Part shown: positions 31,717 through 40,816 of the stretch, piece after piece
Position numbering within the stretch: the first letter of the stretch is position 1
Layout of the letters: each line of letters opens with the position of its first letter
From: JAXGXJ01 sp963829545
GTDB lineage: Bacteria > Actinomycetota > Thermoleophilia > RBG-16-64-13
Assembly (NCBI GenBank): GCA_963829545.1
Contig: CAWHIX010000013.1
Span: 79,479 to 143,478 of the forward strand
Length of the DNA stretch: 64,000 nt
Direction of reading: 5' to 3'
Notes under the pieces: generated by a model
The model's database searches: none
The model's input: the letters and a program-made list of their open reading frames with translations, nothing else
What the model was told of the DNA's origin: nothing
Position numbers and translations under genes: made by a program

Positions 31717-32541
31717 TTGGATCCCCTGAACGAGAAGACCCGGCTGGTCGAGCAGCGGCTGTCGCAGTTCGACGGTGTGCTCGTGGCCTTCTCAGGGGGG
31801 GTCGACTCGAGTCTCCTGCTCGCTCTAGCTGTTCGGGCTTTGGGCCCCGCGCGGGTCTTGGCCGTGACTGCGGCGGGGGCGGTGGGCTCCGATGCCGACG
31901 AGGAGTGGGCTCGGTCTGTGGCGGCCTGCCTTGGGGCAAGGCATCGGATCGTCTCCTTCGACTATCTGGCCATACCGGGCTTCGCCGCCAACCCTCCCGA
32001 TCGCTGCTACCTGTGCCGCGGGCGGCTCTACGCGGTTCTGGAGACCATCCGGGCCGAGGAGGGGCTGGACGCTGTTGTCGACGGCGGCACCGAAGACGAT
32101 TCCGGCGACTACCGCCCGGGTATGCGTGCCACGGCCGAGGCTGGGGTCCTGAGCCCGCTGGCCGAGGCCGGGTTCACGAAGGAAGAGGTCCGGGCCGCAT
32201 GCCGGTCTTTGGAGCTGGAGGTGGCCGAGAGGCCCGCGTCACCCTGCCTGGCCTCCCGCTTCCCGTACGGAGAACCCATCACCGTCGAGGCGCTGGAGAT
32301 GGTGGCTGCGGCCGAGTCTCTGCTGCGCAGGCGCGGCTTCCCCGTGTGCCGCGTGCGTCACCACGCCGTTGTGGCGCGTATCGAGGTGCCGGCGGCGCGG
32401 ATCTGCGAGCTGTGCGCCGAGCCCCTGCGCACCGAGCTAGTGGAAGCCCTGAGAGACCTGGGCTACGCGTACGTGTGCATCGACCTGCTGGGCTTCCGCT
32501 CCGGAAGCCTCAACGAGACCCTGCCCCCAGAGCTACTCTAG
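31717..32541 (+). CDS. larE: LarE-like ATP-dependent sulfur transferase
   Basis: A 274-residue PP-loop pyrophosphatase. The P-loop SGGVDS is at about residues 26-31; RCYLC follows near 105 and SPCLASRFPYG near 180, the latter holding the cysteine used as sacrificial sulfur donor in LarE. LarE adds sulfur to the pyridinium cofactor of lactate racemase and related nickel enzymes. The start is TTG 31717. No larB, larC or larA is in the window, so either these lie elsewhere or this homologue serves another thiolation. It follows the second sigma gene by 51 bp. Confidence 0.85.
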   Translation: MDPLNEKTRLVEQRLSQFDGVLVAFSGGVDSSLLLALAVRALGPARVLAVTAAGAVGSDADEEWARSVAACLGARHRIVSFDYLAIPGFAANPPDRCYLCRGRLYAVLETIRAEEGLDAVVDGGTEDDSGDYRPGMRATAEAGVLSPLAEAGFTKEEVRAACRSLELEVAERPASPCLASRFPYGEPITVEALEMVAAAESLLRRRGFPVCRVRHHAVVARIEVPAARICELCAEPLRTELVEALRDLGYAYVCIDLLGFRSGSLNETLPPELL

Positions 32542-32676
32542 TCCCAAGCGGCCCGCGGCGGCCGGGCGGCGCAGCAACGCGAGAGCGCCGCCGCCCCCGA
32601 AGCCCATCAGAGAGGCCCTCGACCGTCTCCGACGAAGCTTGCCGAAGGCGTGCGCAGGAGGAGATGGTCGACGGCC

Positions 32677-33069
32677 CTACCCTCGCCATTTGCGGACCCT
32701 GGGGATGACGAAAGGCATGAGCACGATCATCGTGAGGACGAACACCCAGGCTGCCCCCCCGTAGCGAGCCACCGCCGGGTAGCCGCCCGCGAGAGTGGTC
32801 GCCACGACGAAAAGGAGCGCCGCCAGCAAGGAGATGCCTGTGTAGATGAGCGCGGCAAGTCGGCCGGTCCGTGCCTCGCCCATGGCGCCGGGCTTGTCGC
32901 CTGCCTCCGGGATCTCCTCCGGGCCGGACCCACTCTCCGGTGGGGCCGGGCCGATGGGACAGGCTGCGTCAGCCGCCGAGCCGGTCAGGGGGCAGGCGGT
33001 CTCGTTGTCCGGCCGGCCGACGTCGGTCGCGCCGCCGGTCGCTCCCTCACTTGACGGCTTGTCCGACAA
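32677..33069 (-). CDS. Small two-helix membrane protein downstream of copA
   Basis: About 130 residues from TTG 33069. The first 65 are polar, rich in Gly, Pro, Glu and Ala, and look disordered. Two membrane helices follow (about residues 70-90 and 103-122), ending in a basic VRKWRG tail. The start overlaps the end of copA by 23 bp, so it is probably co-expressed with the copper ATPase. A later ATG (residue 64) would leave only the two-helix part. The function is unknown. The gap 32542-32676 up to larE holds nothing recognisable. Confidence 0.65.
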   Translation of the reverse strand: MSDKPSSEGATGGATDVGRPDNETACPLTGSAADAACPIGPAPPESGSGPEEIPEAGDKPGAMGEARTGRLAALIYTGISLLAALLFVVATTLAGGYPAVARYGGAAWVFVLTMIVLMPFVIPRVRKWRG

Positions 33070-35650
33070 CTTCCACGCCTCCTTTCTGAGCGGGCAGATC
33101 CCGCAGCCCGCCGCGACCCGAACCGCCCCGGCCCGCCGAACTGGGCTTGAACCGGCGTAGCATCAGAGTGTTGAGCGTTACCGACACCGAAGAGATGGCC
33201 ATGAAGAAGGCCGCCAACTCCGGGCCGACGATCTGATGGGTGAAGGGGTACAGGATGCCGGCGGCGATGGGGATGCCGATGCCGTTGTAGAAGAAGGCCC
33301 AAAACAAGTTCTGCTTGACCTTGTGCATCGTAGCCCGCCCCGCCTCGATGGCCGTCACCACATCCATGAGGTCGCCTCTGATGAGGATGACGTCCCCCGT
33401 CTCCTTGGCCACATCGGTTCCGGAGCCGATGGCGATCCCCACCTGCGCCTGCGCCAGTGCGGGGGCGTCGTTGACCCCGTCCCCCACCATGGCCACGGAC
33501 TGACCCTTGTCCTGCAACTCCTTGACCTTGAGCGCCTTGTCCTGGGGCAGCACCTCCGCCAGGACCTCGTCGATGCCTACCTGCCGGGCTATGGCCTCGG
33601 CCGTCTGCCGGTTGTCGCCGGTGATCATCACCGTACGCAACCCCATGTGATGTAGCTTCGCTATGGCTGCCGCGGAGGAGTCTTTCAGCACGTCGGCGAC
33701 CGCCACGATGCCGGCCGCGTCGCCGTCTACGACCACGAACATGGGTGTCTTGCCCTGGGCGGCCAGTTCGGCAGCGACCATCTTGAGGGTGGAGGCCTCG
33801 ACTCCCCGATCGTCCATGAATTTCGCGTTCCCCAGCAGGATTCGATGGCCTTCGACGGTGCCTTCCACGCCATGCCCGGGGACGGAGTCAAAACCCTCGG
33901 TGACAGGGATATCCAGCCCCCGGTCCCGTGCTCCCTTCACGATAGCCTCCCCGAGTGGGTGCTCCGAGTTCTGCTCCACGGCGGCCGCATAGGCCAGCAG
34001 CCGCTCCGGCGTCAGCGGCTCAGAGCCTCCGACGCTCGGGCGCGCCCCTCCCGGAATGACGTCGGTCACGGCCGGTTCGCCTCTCGTGATGGTCCCGGTC
34101 TTGTCGAATACCACAGTCTGGATCTTGGAGGTGCTCTCGATGGCCTCCGCGCCCTTGAATAACACCCCGTACTCCGCGCCCTTGCCCGCGCCAGCCATCA
34201 TGGCGCTCGGCGTGGCCAAACCGACAGCGCAGGGACAGGAGATGACCAGCACCGAGAGTGACAGCAAGAGCGAGAACCCGAACACTTGCATGTCCTCGAG
34301 GTTGTTAGGGGAGAGGATGAAGCTGCTCTCGGGTATGAAGAAGAGGTCGTAGCCGATGAAGAACCAAAACAGGAACACGGCGAGGGCCAAGAGATGGACG
34401 ATCAGGATGAAGTTGCCGGCCACCAGGTCGGCCATCTTCTGAATGGGCGCCTTGCTGGCCTGGGCATCCTCGACCAGACGGATGATCTGCGACAGCGCCG
34501 TGTCTCGGCCTACCTGGGTGGCCTCGAAGCGCAGGGCTCCGGTGCGGTTGACCGTGCCCCCGATGACCCTTGCGCCTGCAGTCTTCTCCACGGGGATGGA
34601 CTCACCCGTGATCATCGATTCGTCGATGGAGGAGTAGCCCTCCACCACCACGCCGTCCACGGGCACCGACTCCCCCGGCCGGATGAGGACGATATCACCG
34701 ACCTCCACCTCGTCGGAGGGCACGTCCACTTCCTGTGCGTCTCTGAGCACCCTGGCCACCTTGGGCTGCAGCCTCATGAGCTTGCGTATCGACTCACTGG
34801 TCCGCCCTCGGGTGATCGCCTCCAGGTAGCGGCCCAGGATGATGAAGCCCGTGAGCATGGCCGCCGACTCGAAGAAGGTGGCTTGGCTGCCTCCGAAGCC
34901 GGCCTCGGGCCAGATAGTGTTGACCGAAGCGATGAGGAACGATGCGCCGATGCCGGTGGCGTACAGCAGGTTCATGTCGGTGACCCCGCGCCTCAGTCCC
35001 TTCCAGGAAAGGACGAAGAACTGTCGGCCGGGACCAACGACCACCGGGATGGTGAGCGCCATCAGCACCCAGTTCTTGGCCTCGGGCGGTATGAACTCGG
35101 GGATGATCCACATGCCCTGGAAGTTGATGATCATGATGAGGATGGCCAGGGGCCAGACCGTCCACATGTTGATCTTCTGGCGCCGTAGTTCCGCAGCCCG
35201 CATCTCCTGCTCGCGGTCCAGTTGCGCCTGTCCCTCCAACTTCTCGGAGGCGCGGTAGCCTAGAACGGTGACCGCTGCGATGAGGTCGCGCTTCTGCATC
35301 ACGCCGGCGTAGCCATGCACCCGGGCCGTGCCGGTACCGAGGCTGACCCCCACCTCGGTCACGCCGGGTACTTCCCGCAGGGCATGCTCCACCTTGGCGA
35401 CGCAGCCGGCGCAGTTCATTCCTTCGACGGTGAGAGACAGTTCTGCGGTCTCAATCTGGTAGCCGAGCGAGGTCACGATGCCGGCCAGATCGGCGCTGCC
35501 GACGGCGGCATCGTGTTCCACGACCACCCGGCCCGTGGGCACGGTGACGCTCACCCCGGACACTCCGGGCAGCGCCGCGAGAGCCTTACGGACCTTGCTC
35601 TCGCAGGCGGCGCACGACATGCCGTGCACGATAAGGGTGGTCTTGGTCAC
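33047..35650 (-). CDS. copA: Copper-exporting P1B-type ATPase with two metal-binding domains
   Basis: An 867-residue Cu+-transporting ATPase. Two N-terminal heavy-metal-associated domains carry GMSCAAC (about residues 10-16) and GMNCAGC (about 77-83). Eight membrane helices surround the transport motif CPC in SCPCAVGLATPSAMM. The phosphorylation site DKTGT, TGDN and GDGVNDAP complete the P-type set. It would pump Cu+ out of the cytoplasm. I chose GTG 35650, directly before the first metal-binding domain; upstream in-frame codons to 35770 add an Arg/Pro-rich stretch without homology. A small membrane protein gene overlaps its 3' end. Confidence 0.95.
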   Translation of the reverse strand: MTKTTLIVHGMSCAACESKVRKALAALPGVSGVSVTVPTGRVVVEHDAAVGSADLAGIVTSLGYQIETAELSLTVEGMNCAGCVAKVEHALREVPGVTEVGVSLGTGTARVHGYAGVMQKRDLIAAVTVLGYRASEKLEGQAQLDREQEMRAAELRRQKINMWTVWPLAILIMIINFQGMWIIPEFIPPEAKNWVLMALTIPVVVGPGRQFFVLSWKGLRRGVTDMNLLYATGIGASFLIASVNTIWPEAGFGGSQATFFESAAMLTGFIILGRYLEAITRGRTSESIRKLMRLQPKVARVLRDAQEVDVPSDEVEVGDIVLIRPGESVPVDGVVVEGYSSIDESMITGESIPVEKTAGARVIGGTVNRTGALRFEATQVGRDTALSQIIRLVEDAQASKAPIQKMADLVAGNFILIVHLLALAVFLFWFFIGYDLFFIPESSFILSPNNLEDMQVFGFSLLLSLSVLVISCPCAVGLATPSAMMAGAGKGAEYGVLFKGAEAIESTSKIQTVVFDKTGTITRGEPAVTDVIPGGARPSVGGSEPLTPERLLAYAAAVEQNSEHPLGEAIVKGARDRGLDIPVTEGFDSVPGHGVEGTVEGHRILLGNAKFMDDRGVEASTLKMVAAELAAQGKTPMFVVVDGDAAGIVAVADVLKDSSAAAIAKLHHMGLRTVMITGDNRQTAEAIARQVGIDEVLAEVLPQDKALKVKELQDKGQSVAMVGDGVNDAPALAQAQVGIAIGSGTDVAKETGDVILIRGDLMDVVTAIEAGRATMHKVKQNLFWAFFYNGIGIPIAAGILYPFTHQIVGPELAAFFMAISSVSVTLNTLMLRRFKPSSAGRGGSGRGGLRDLPAQKGGVEVVGQAVK

Positions 35651-35832
35651 GGTCCTCGCTTCCTGGGGTGACTCGTCTTGCTGCCTGTCGTCTCGGGGTA
35701 CACATCCCCACGCGGGGCGAATGATAGTCGCTGGGACGGTGTGGCGTCGGCTCGGCCGTGGCGGCCACACGACTCATGGCGGACGAGTTGCGCTCAATGG
35801 CGGGAGACTCGCGGCCGACCGTCATGTTTCAG

Positions 35833-35862
35833 TTGGCGGCCCAGGGCCTGCTTTGCTATCAT
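35833..35862 (+). promoter_or_regulatory. Promoter of tRNA-Val
   Basis: TTGGCG (35833-35838), an 18-bp spacer and TATCAT (35857-35862) precede the tRNA by 15 bp. The rest of 35651-35877 shows nothing else. Confidence 0.5.
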
Positions 35863-35877
35863 CAACGCCCCTGATGC

Positions 35878-35949
35878 GGGCGATTAGCTCAGTGGGAGAG
35901 CGCTGCATTCACACTGCAGAAGTCACTGGTTCAAATCCAGTATCGCCCA
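35878..35949 (+). tRNA. tRNA-Val (anticodon CAC)
   Basis: The acceptor stem GGGCGAT pairs with ATCGCCC. The D arm contains TAGCTCAGTGGGAGAGC, the anticodon stem is CTGCA/TGCAG with loop TTCACAC (anticodon CAC), and the T arm has GGTTCAAATCC. Discriminator A is at 35949. CCA is not encoded. Confidence 0.97.
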
Positions 35950-36115
35950 CTTGATTTCCGGGGGGAAGGGCCCGTCGAAAACTGCCCGCTTGGAGGGCTT
36001 TCTCGGCGGGCCTGCTGCTATTGATTCGTCAGGCCACTCCGATAGTGAGTCACGCTACGATGCTCAGAGTATTCTGTTCCCCGGATCGCGCTCATCCCTA
36101 CCTCGAGGAGATCGC

Positions 36116-36544
36116 ATGACTCTGATCACGTATTTCGAGCTTGCAGAGGAGTCCGAGGGTAGCGCTCGTTACGAAGAGCGGGCTGAGGAAGGCCACCCTC
36201 CGGTCATCGGGACTCTCTGCATTCAGGACTGGGCTTTGCCTCAGCCTCTCCCTTCCTCTCTCCGAGTCGCCCTCAACTTCTTCAGCGCGGACCGCGCGTC
36301 ACTCGGCGCCGTCCAGGAAGCAGTGGGCAGACAGCCAGTGGGCAAGAACCCGGCAACGGTGGGCAAGTCGGTGACCGTCATCAAGAACGTCGCGGCGACC
36401 ATGCAGCAACCACCCGAATGGCTCGAGCAGTATCTCGGTAGAACCGGAACCGTGCTGTGGACTGCAGCCGACGGGGCGATGGTCAAGTTCGATGACAACT
36501 CAGCCACCTGGTTCGCCTCTACCGAACTGCGGATAGTCGAGTAG
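36116..36544 (+). CDS. Hypothetical protein heading a thioredoxin-fold gene trio
   Basis: A 142-residue soluble protein, not recognised. The N-terminal half includes PPVIGTLCIQDWALPQPLP and an alternating hydrophobic pattern. The C-terminal 35 residues (GRTGTVLWTAADGAMVKF, then WFASTELRI) look like a small beta barrel of SH3/KOW type. I chose ATG 36116 because GAGGAG lies 7 bp upstream; the longer frame from 35951 starts at the end of tRNA-Val. Its stop is 5 bp before the first of three small thioredoxin-like genes, so the four appear to form one operon. Confidence 0.7.
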   Translation: MTLITYFELAEESEGSARYEERAEEGHPPVIGTLCIQDWALPQPLPSSLRVALNFFSADRASLGAVQEAVGRQPVGKNPATVGKSVTVIKNVAATMQQPPEWLEQYLGRTGTVLWTAADGAMVKFDDNSATWFASTELRIVE

Positions 36545-36549
36545 GTCTT

Positions 36550-36810
36550 ATGCTTGTCGAGATCAAGATCTACGGAAGCGAGCCGCCCTGCGCGACCTGC
36601 AAACGAATGGAGCAGGCGGCCAGAGCGGCCGCCCAACGGTTCCCTGGACAGGTCATGGTGACGAAGGTGGCCGCGCGCTCGGCCGAAGGGCAGGCCCTCG
36701 GACTCACAGCCACTCCGGCGGTGGTCGTCGACGGGAGGCTGGTGGCCCAGGGCGAACCTCTGGGGGAAGCGGACTTCGAGCGGCTCATAACGACCGAGCT
36801 AGGAGGATGA
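36550..36810 (+). CDS. Small thioredoxin-fold protein, motif CATC
   Basis: An 86-residue protein with a thioredoxin/glutaredoxin-like outline: strand VEIKIYG, active site PPCATCK (about residues 13-19), helix, strand VMVTKVAA, and the cis-Pro signature ATPAVVVDGR, followed by a final helix. The length is that of a minimal thioredoxin fold such as redox-active disulfide protein 2 or MJ0307-like thioredoxins. It could reduce disulfides or carry metal or thiol groups. It is the first of three adjacent paralogues. Confidence 0.8.
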   Translation: MLVEIKIYGSEPPCATCKRMEQAARAAAQRFPGQVMVTKVAARSAEGQALGLTATPAVVVDGRLVAQGEPLGEADFERLITTELGG

Positions 36811-36811
36811 A

Positions 36812-37087
36812 ATGACGGCAATCCTTGAGGTGTTCAGCGGTGATCCACCCTGTCCCGGTTGTGTGGCCATTCTGGCCCTAGCCGATCGGCTGGCCGAGAA
36901 GTATCCGGTGGACGAGCTCGTGGTGCGTAAGTACGTGGGTCAGGATGCCCTGGCGAAGTATGAGGAGTACCACCTATCCTGCGTACCGGCGGCCGTGATC
37001 AACGGCGTCATCAAGATCGAAGGCACCGCTCCGGATGAGGGCACCATGAACAACGCGCTCCGGGAGGGCGGGCTATGGATCCGATAA
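36812..37087 (+). CDS. Small thioredoxin-fold protein, motif CPGC
   Basis: A 91-residue paralogue of the preceding protein: strand ILEVFSG, active site PPCPGCVAI (about residues 13-20), helix, strand ELVVRKYVG, an additional Cys in LSCVPAAVINGV before the cis-Pro, and a final helix. TAGGAGGATG forms the ribosome-binding site, overlapping the upstream stop. The 3' end overlaps the next gene by 13 bp. Confidence 0.8.
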   Translation: MTAILEVFSGDPPCPGCVAILALADRLAEKYPVDELVVRKYVGQDALAKYEEYHLSCVPAAVINGVIKIEGTAPDEGTMNNALREGGLWIR

Positions 37088-37338
37088 GAGTAGAGGTGTT
37101 CCTCTCCGTGCCCGCCTGCTCCGGCGGGGTAGCCGTCAGGCGGCTCATCGACGACGTGGCGCGAGACTACGGCGACCAGATGGACGTGGTCTATCATCAG
37201 GGACGAGACGACCTGTATGAGGAGCTGCAACTCTCGTCCGCCCCGGCCATCATAGTCGGGGACCTGGTGCGTTTCGTCGGCCTCTGTCCCACCAGGGAGG
37301 GTCTGATCGGCGCGCTGAGGGAGGCCGGGCTGGACTAG
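37075..37338 (+). CDS. Small thioredoxin-fold protein with degenerate active site CSGG
   Basis: An 87-residue third paralogue: strand RVEVFLSV, active-site position PACSGGVAV (only the first Cys kept), strand MDVVYHQG, and the cis-Pro segment SSAPAIIVGDLVRF. A second Cys is in GLCPTREG. Loss of the resolving Cys suggests a role in monothiol chemistry or protein binding rather than a dithiol cycle. It overlaps the preceding gene by 13 bp and ends the operon. It is convergent with the hydrogenase operon. Confidence 0.78.
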   Translation: MDPIRVEVFLSVPACSGGVAVRRLIDDVARDYGDQMDVVYHQGRDDLYEELQLSSAPAIIVGDLVRFVGLCPTREGLIGALREAGLD

Positions 37339-37507
37339 GCCTGGTCGGGTAGGGCCGGGCTGGACTTGGCCCGGCCGGGTAGGCCGCGCTCCCTGGATAT
37401 CGATTTGCGCCGTGCCGCGTCAGGCGGCCTTCTGCGGATCGTCCACGTAGTGCTCGAAGTGCACGTAGCGTCCCATGGCGATGCCTTCCGTCATTCCTTT
37501 GACACAC

Positions 37508-37548
37508 AAGGCGCGAAGCCCCCGAGTTCCTCGGGGGCTTCGCGCCTT
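37508..37548 (-). terminator. Terminator-like hairpin at the end of the hydrogenase operon
   Basis: A perfect 19-bp stem (37508-37526 with 37530-37548) with a TTC loop lies 90 bp after hydA1 and between the convergent hydrogenase and thioredoxin operons. T-runs on either side are poor (minus: TTGTGTGTC), so it is a strong hairpin with weak terminator context. The rest of 37339-37637 contains a GGCCGGGTAGG-type short repeat (37339-37382) and a doubtful 18-codon frame. Confidence 0.65.
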
Positions 37549-37637
37549 CCGGCCAGGTGAACGACCCGGCAGGGTTTGCCGCGTCCCGCCTCTTTCTGGT
37601 CGAGTGAACCCGCCGGCGGGGCCTGGCGAGGTCTGCC

Positions 37638-39567
37638 TCAGTCTATGTGCTTGCCGCGGTCGACGTAGTGCGTGTGCAGAAGTTCGTGGCTCTTGTGGCC
37701 GCAGGGGCCGTCGGTGAGGAACTCGGCGTAGACCTTGGCCACGGCCGGGTTTTCGAACGACTTGCGCACGGTGAGTTCCTTCTCCTCGCCGTAGATGGCC
37801 CTGGCCCGAGCCGCCCGGATCTCCTTGCTGGTGGGGATGGGCTGGCCGCCGCCGCCCAGGCAGCCGCCTGGGCAGGCCATGAACTCGATGAAGTGGCACT
37901 CGCTGAAGCGGCCGCCGGCCTTGATGTCCTCCATGACCTTCTTGGCGTTCGCGGTACCGTGGGCGACGGCGACCTTCAGGGTGGCACCCTTCAGCCATTC
38001 CCAGTCGGGCACCAGGTGCTTGAGGATGTCCGGCACCGGGCCCACCTCTTCGATGGTCAACTCGGCGTAGCGTACCCCTTCAAAGCCGCGCACGGGGATG
38101 ATGTCGCCATGCTCATAGATGGTCTCCAGCTTCCGGCCCGTGACCAACTCCAGCACGGTGCGCAGGGCCGATTCCATCACGCCGCCGGTGGCGCCGAAGA
38201 TGAGGCCGGAGCCTGTGGCGGTGCCGAACGGATCATCGAAGTCCGACTTGGGCAGGTTGGGCACATCCAGACCCGCCTGCTTGAACATCTTGCCCAGCTC
38301 GCGGGTGGTGAGCCCGAAGTCCACGTCCTGGTAGCCGCTGTCACGCATCTCGGGCCGGCTGAGTTCGAACTTCTTGGCCGAGCAGGGCATGAGGGCGACG
38401 CTGACGATGTCGGCCGGGTTGAGACCCAGCGTCTCCGCGTAGTAGGTCTTGATGAGCGCCCCGAACATCTGCTGCGGGCTCTTGGCCGAGGAGAGGTTGG
38501 GGATGAACTCGGGATAGAAGTGCTCGGCGAACTTGACCCAGCCCGGCGAACAACTGGTGAACTGGGGCAGGGCTACGTTCGTATCACCCTCCACCAGAGC
38601 CTTATAGAGGCGGAGGATGAGCTCGGTGCCTTCCTCGATGATGGTCAGGTCGGCGGTGAAGTTGGTGTCGAACACGTGCTTGAAGCCCATGCGCCGCAGG
38701 CGCCGTGTTCATCTGGTAGGTGATAGTGGTGCCCGGCTCCAGCCCGAAGACCTCACCAATGGCGGCCCGGGGCGAGGGCGCCGTCTGGATGACCACGTGC
38801 TTGGTGGGGTCGTCGAGGGCGTTCCACACCGCCTGAGACGCATCCTTGGCATGCAGGGCGCCGGTGGGGCAGCGGTTGATGCACTGGCCGCAGTTTATGC
38901 ACACGACGCCCGCCAGGGGCCGGTCCTCGAAGGTCTCGATCTCCACCGCGCCGGACCGGTTCACGGCCTCCAGCACGCCCACTTCTTGCATGTCGATGCA
39001 GGTGCGCACGCAGCGCCGGCAGCGGATGCACTTGTTCATGTCGCGCACGACCGAGTAGCTGGAATCGTCGATAGGCCCGGGCTCCTGCACGTGGCCGAAG
39101 CGGTAGTTGTCGACCCCGTACTCCTCGGCCAGGGACTGCAGCTCGCAGACCCCATTGCGCACGCAGGAGTAGCATTCGCCGCAGTGCTCCGACAGGAGCA
39201 GTTCCAGGATGTGCCGGCGAGCCACGCGCACCGCCCGCGAGTAGGTGTTGATGGTGAGCGGGGCGGTGATGGGATAGGCGCAGGCCGCCTGCAGGGTCCG
39301 CTGTCCCTCCACCTCTACCACGCAGATGCGGCAGATACCGGCGATCTCCAGGTCGGGGTGGTAGCAGAGCGTTGGGATGCGCACCCCGATGCTCTTGGCC
39401 GCCTCGAGGATCGTCGTGCCCAGGGGGACTTTCGTCTCCATGCCGTCGATGGTGACGGAGATGGTGGCTCCTACGCCGTGGGGGGACGGTTCGGACAGTT
39501 CCAGGTCGGGCTGCAGGAGTTGGCTGAGCGGCGCGCGGCGCCGCAGAAGAGGTGACTTCTCACTCAT
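37638..39567 (-). CDS. hydA: [FeFe] hydrogenase catalytic subunit, set 1 (HydA1), frameshifted
   Basis: About 642 residues. The N-terminus has a [2Fe-2S] plant-ferredoxin domain (CYHPDLEIAGICRIC, then C), a His-Cys cluster (H before CGECYSC, then C), and two [4Fe-4S] sites (CIRCRRCVRTC, CINCGQCINRCP). The H-cluster domain carries TSCSPGW, MPCSAKKFE and the stretch ACPGGCLGGGGQP, so it should be catalytically active. The frame shifts once near 38700, where an extra base separates TITYQMNTA from LRRMGFKHVF. With the NuoF and NuoE proteins encoded immediately upstream it forms a HydABC-type, probably electron-bifurcating, NAD- and ferredoxin-linked hydrogenase. It is the last gene of the operon. 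Confidence 0.93.
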
Positions 39568-39613
39568 GAACGTGCTTCCCTTTCATGATCGTAGAGTGCG
39601 TGTGCGGGCGTGG

Positions 39614-40816
39614 TCACGAGACCGGCTTCCGGCCGAGGACCTCGTCCTCGAAGTTGTCCATTATGGACACGAAGGCCGAGGGACTCGTCTGACCCAGTCC
39701 GCACTTGGCCGCAACCTGCATGGTGCCCGCCAGGGCCCTCAGGTCCTTCAGATAGTCCTCGCCGGCGCTACCCTGCCGCAGCATCTGAAGGCCTTCGAGC
39801 AGCTTGCCGTTGCCGAGCCGGCACGGGGTGCACTGGCCGCAGGACTCGTCGACGAAGAACTCCAGGAGGTTCTCGGCGATCTCGCCCATGTCTCGACCGG
39901 GGCCGATTACTATCACCGACCCGCCGGTGGGGACGTCCTCGAAGGCGAGCCGGCGCTCGAACTCTCCGCGGGGCACGCACCTGCCCGATGCACCACCTAC
40001 CTGCACCGCCTTGGCGTCCGAGCCGCCCACGACCTCGAGCAACTCACCGATGGTCAGGCCGAAGGGGAACTCGTACACCCCGGGCTTCTCGCAGTCGCCG
40101 GAGATGCTGAAGAGCTTGTGACCGCTGGACGCCGCCGTACCCACGCTGTTGAACCATTCCACGCCCCGAGCGAAGATGCAGGCTACCCAGGCCAGAGTCT
40201 CCACATTGTTGATCACCGACGGCCTCTCCAGGAACCCCGATACCACCGGGAAGGGAGGCCGGTTGCGCGGCTCTCCACGGAAGCCTTCGAGTGATTCGAT
40301 GAGGGCCGTCTCCTCGCCGCAGATGTAGGCGCCCGCCCCCATGGCGATCAAGACTTCGAAGTTGAAGCCCGCGATCCCGCCGATGTTGGGCCCCAAGAGG
40401 CCGGCCTTGCGGCGGCGGGCCACTACTTCCTCAAGATGGGCGCGCAGATAGCCATATTCGGCCCGCAGGTAGATCAGACCGAGCGAAGCGCCGATGGCCC
40501 GCGCCCCGATGGTCATGCCGTCGAAGACCAGATCGGGGAACTCGCTGAGGATGAGCCGGTCCTTGAACGTGCCCGGCTCGCCCTCGTCGGCATTGCAGAT
40601 CACGTACTTGGGCCGCCGCTGCTCGGCCGCGGCCAGGTTCCACTTCACTCCGGTGGGGAAGCCGGCTCCGCCGCGTCCCTTCAGCCGGGCCTCGCGCACG
40701 TTCTCAATGATGTCCACGCGGGAGAGGGCGAGGGCCTTGTTGAGCCCCTCTCCGCCCGGTACAGAGGCGAAGGTGAGATCGTTGGTTATGGTCTTGATGT
40801 CGGTGGCCAGGCTCAT
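39614..40816 (-). CDS. hydB: NuoF-like diaphorase subunit of hydrogenase set 1 (HydB)
   Basis: A 400-residue flavoprotein. FMN/NAD-binding motifs are GRGGAGFPTG (about 48-57), NADEGEPGTFKDR and GAGAYICGEETALIESLEG. The C-terminal [4Fe-4S] site is ESCGQCTPCRLGNGK plus the final Cys in KCGLGQ. It lacks the N-terminal thioredoxin-like [2Fe-2S] domain and the C-terminal ferredoxin domain found in longer HydB proteins, so it is a minimal NuoF. It transfers electrons between NAD(H) and HydA1. ATG 40816 overlaps the nuoE stop (ATGA). Confidence 0.92.
   Translation of the reverse strand: MSLATDIKTITNDLTFASVPGGEGLNKALALSRVDIIENVREARLKGRGGAGFPTGVKWNLAAAEQRRPKYVICNADEGEPGTFKDRLILSEFPDLVFDGMTIGARAIGASLGLIYLRAEYGYLRAHLEEVVARRRKAGLLGPNIGGIAGFNFEVLIAMGAGAYICGEETALIESLEGFRGEPRNRPPFPVVSGFLERPSVINNVETLAWVACIFARGVEWFNSVGTAASSGHKLFSISGDCEKPGVYEFPFGLTIGELLEVVGGSDAKAVQVGGASGRCVPRGEFERRLAFEDVPTGGSVIVIGPGRDMGEIAENLLEFFVDESCGQCTPCRLGNGKLLEGLQMLRQGSAGEDYLKDLRALAGTMQVAAKCGLGQTSPSAFVSIMDNFEDEVLGRKPVS

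Noticed and set aside
35951..36115. N-terminal extension of the 142-residue hypothetical protein
   Set aside because: It starts at the very end of tRNA-Val, has no ribosome-binding site and has atypical composition. ATG 36116 has a clear GAGGAG.
37420..37494. Annotating the 18-24 codon frame as a gene
   Set aside because: It is too short and without conservation evidence. It is kept only as a finding.
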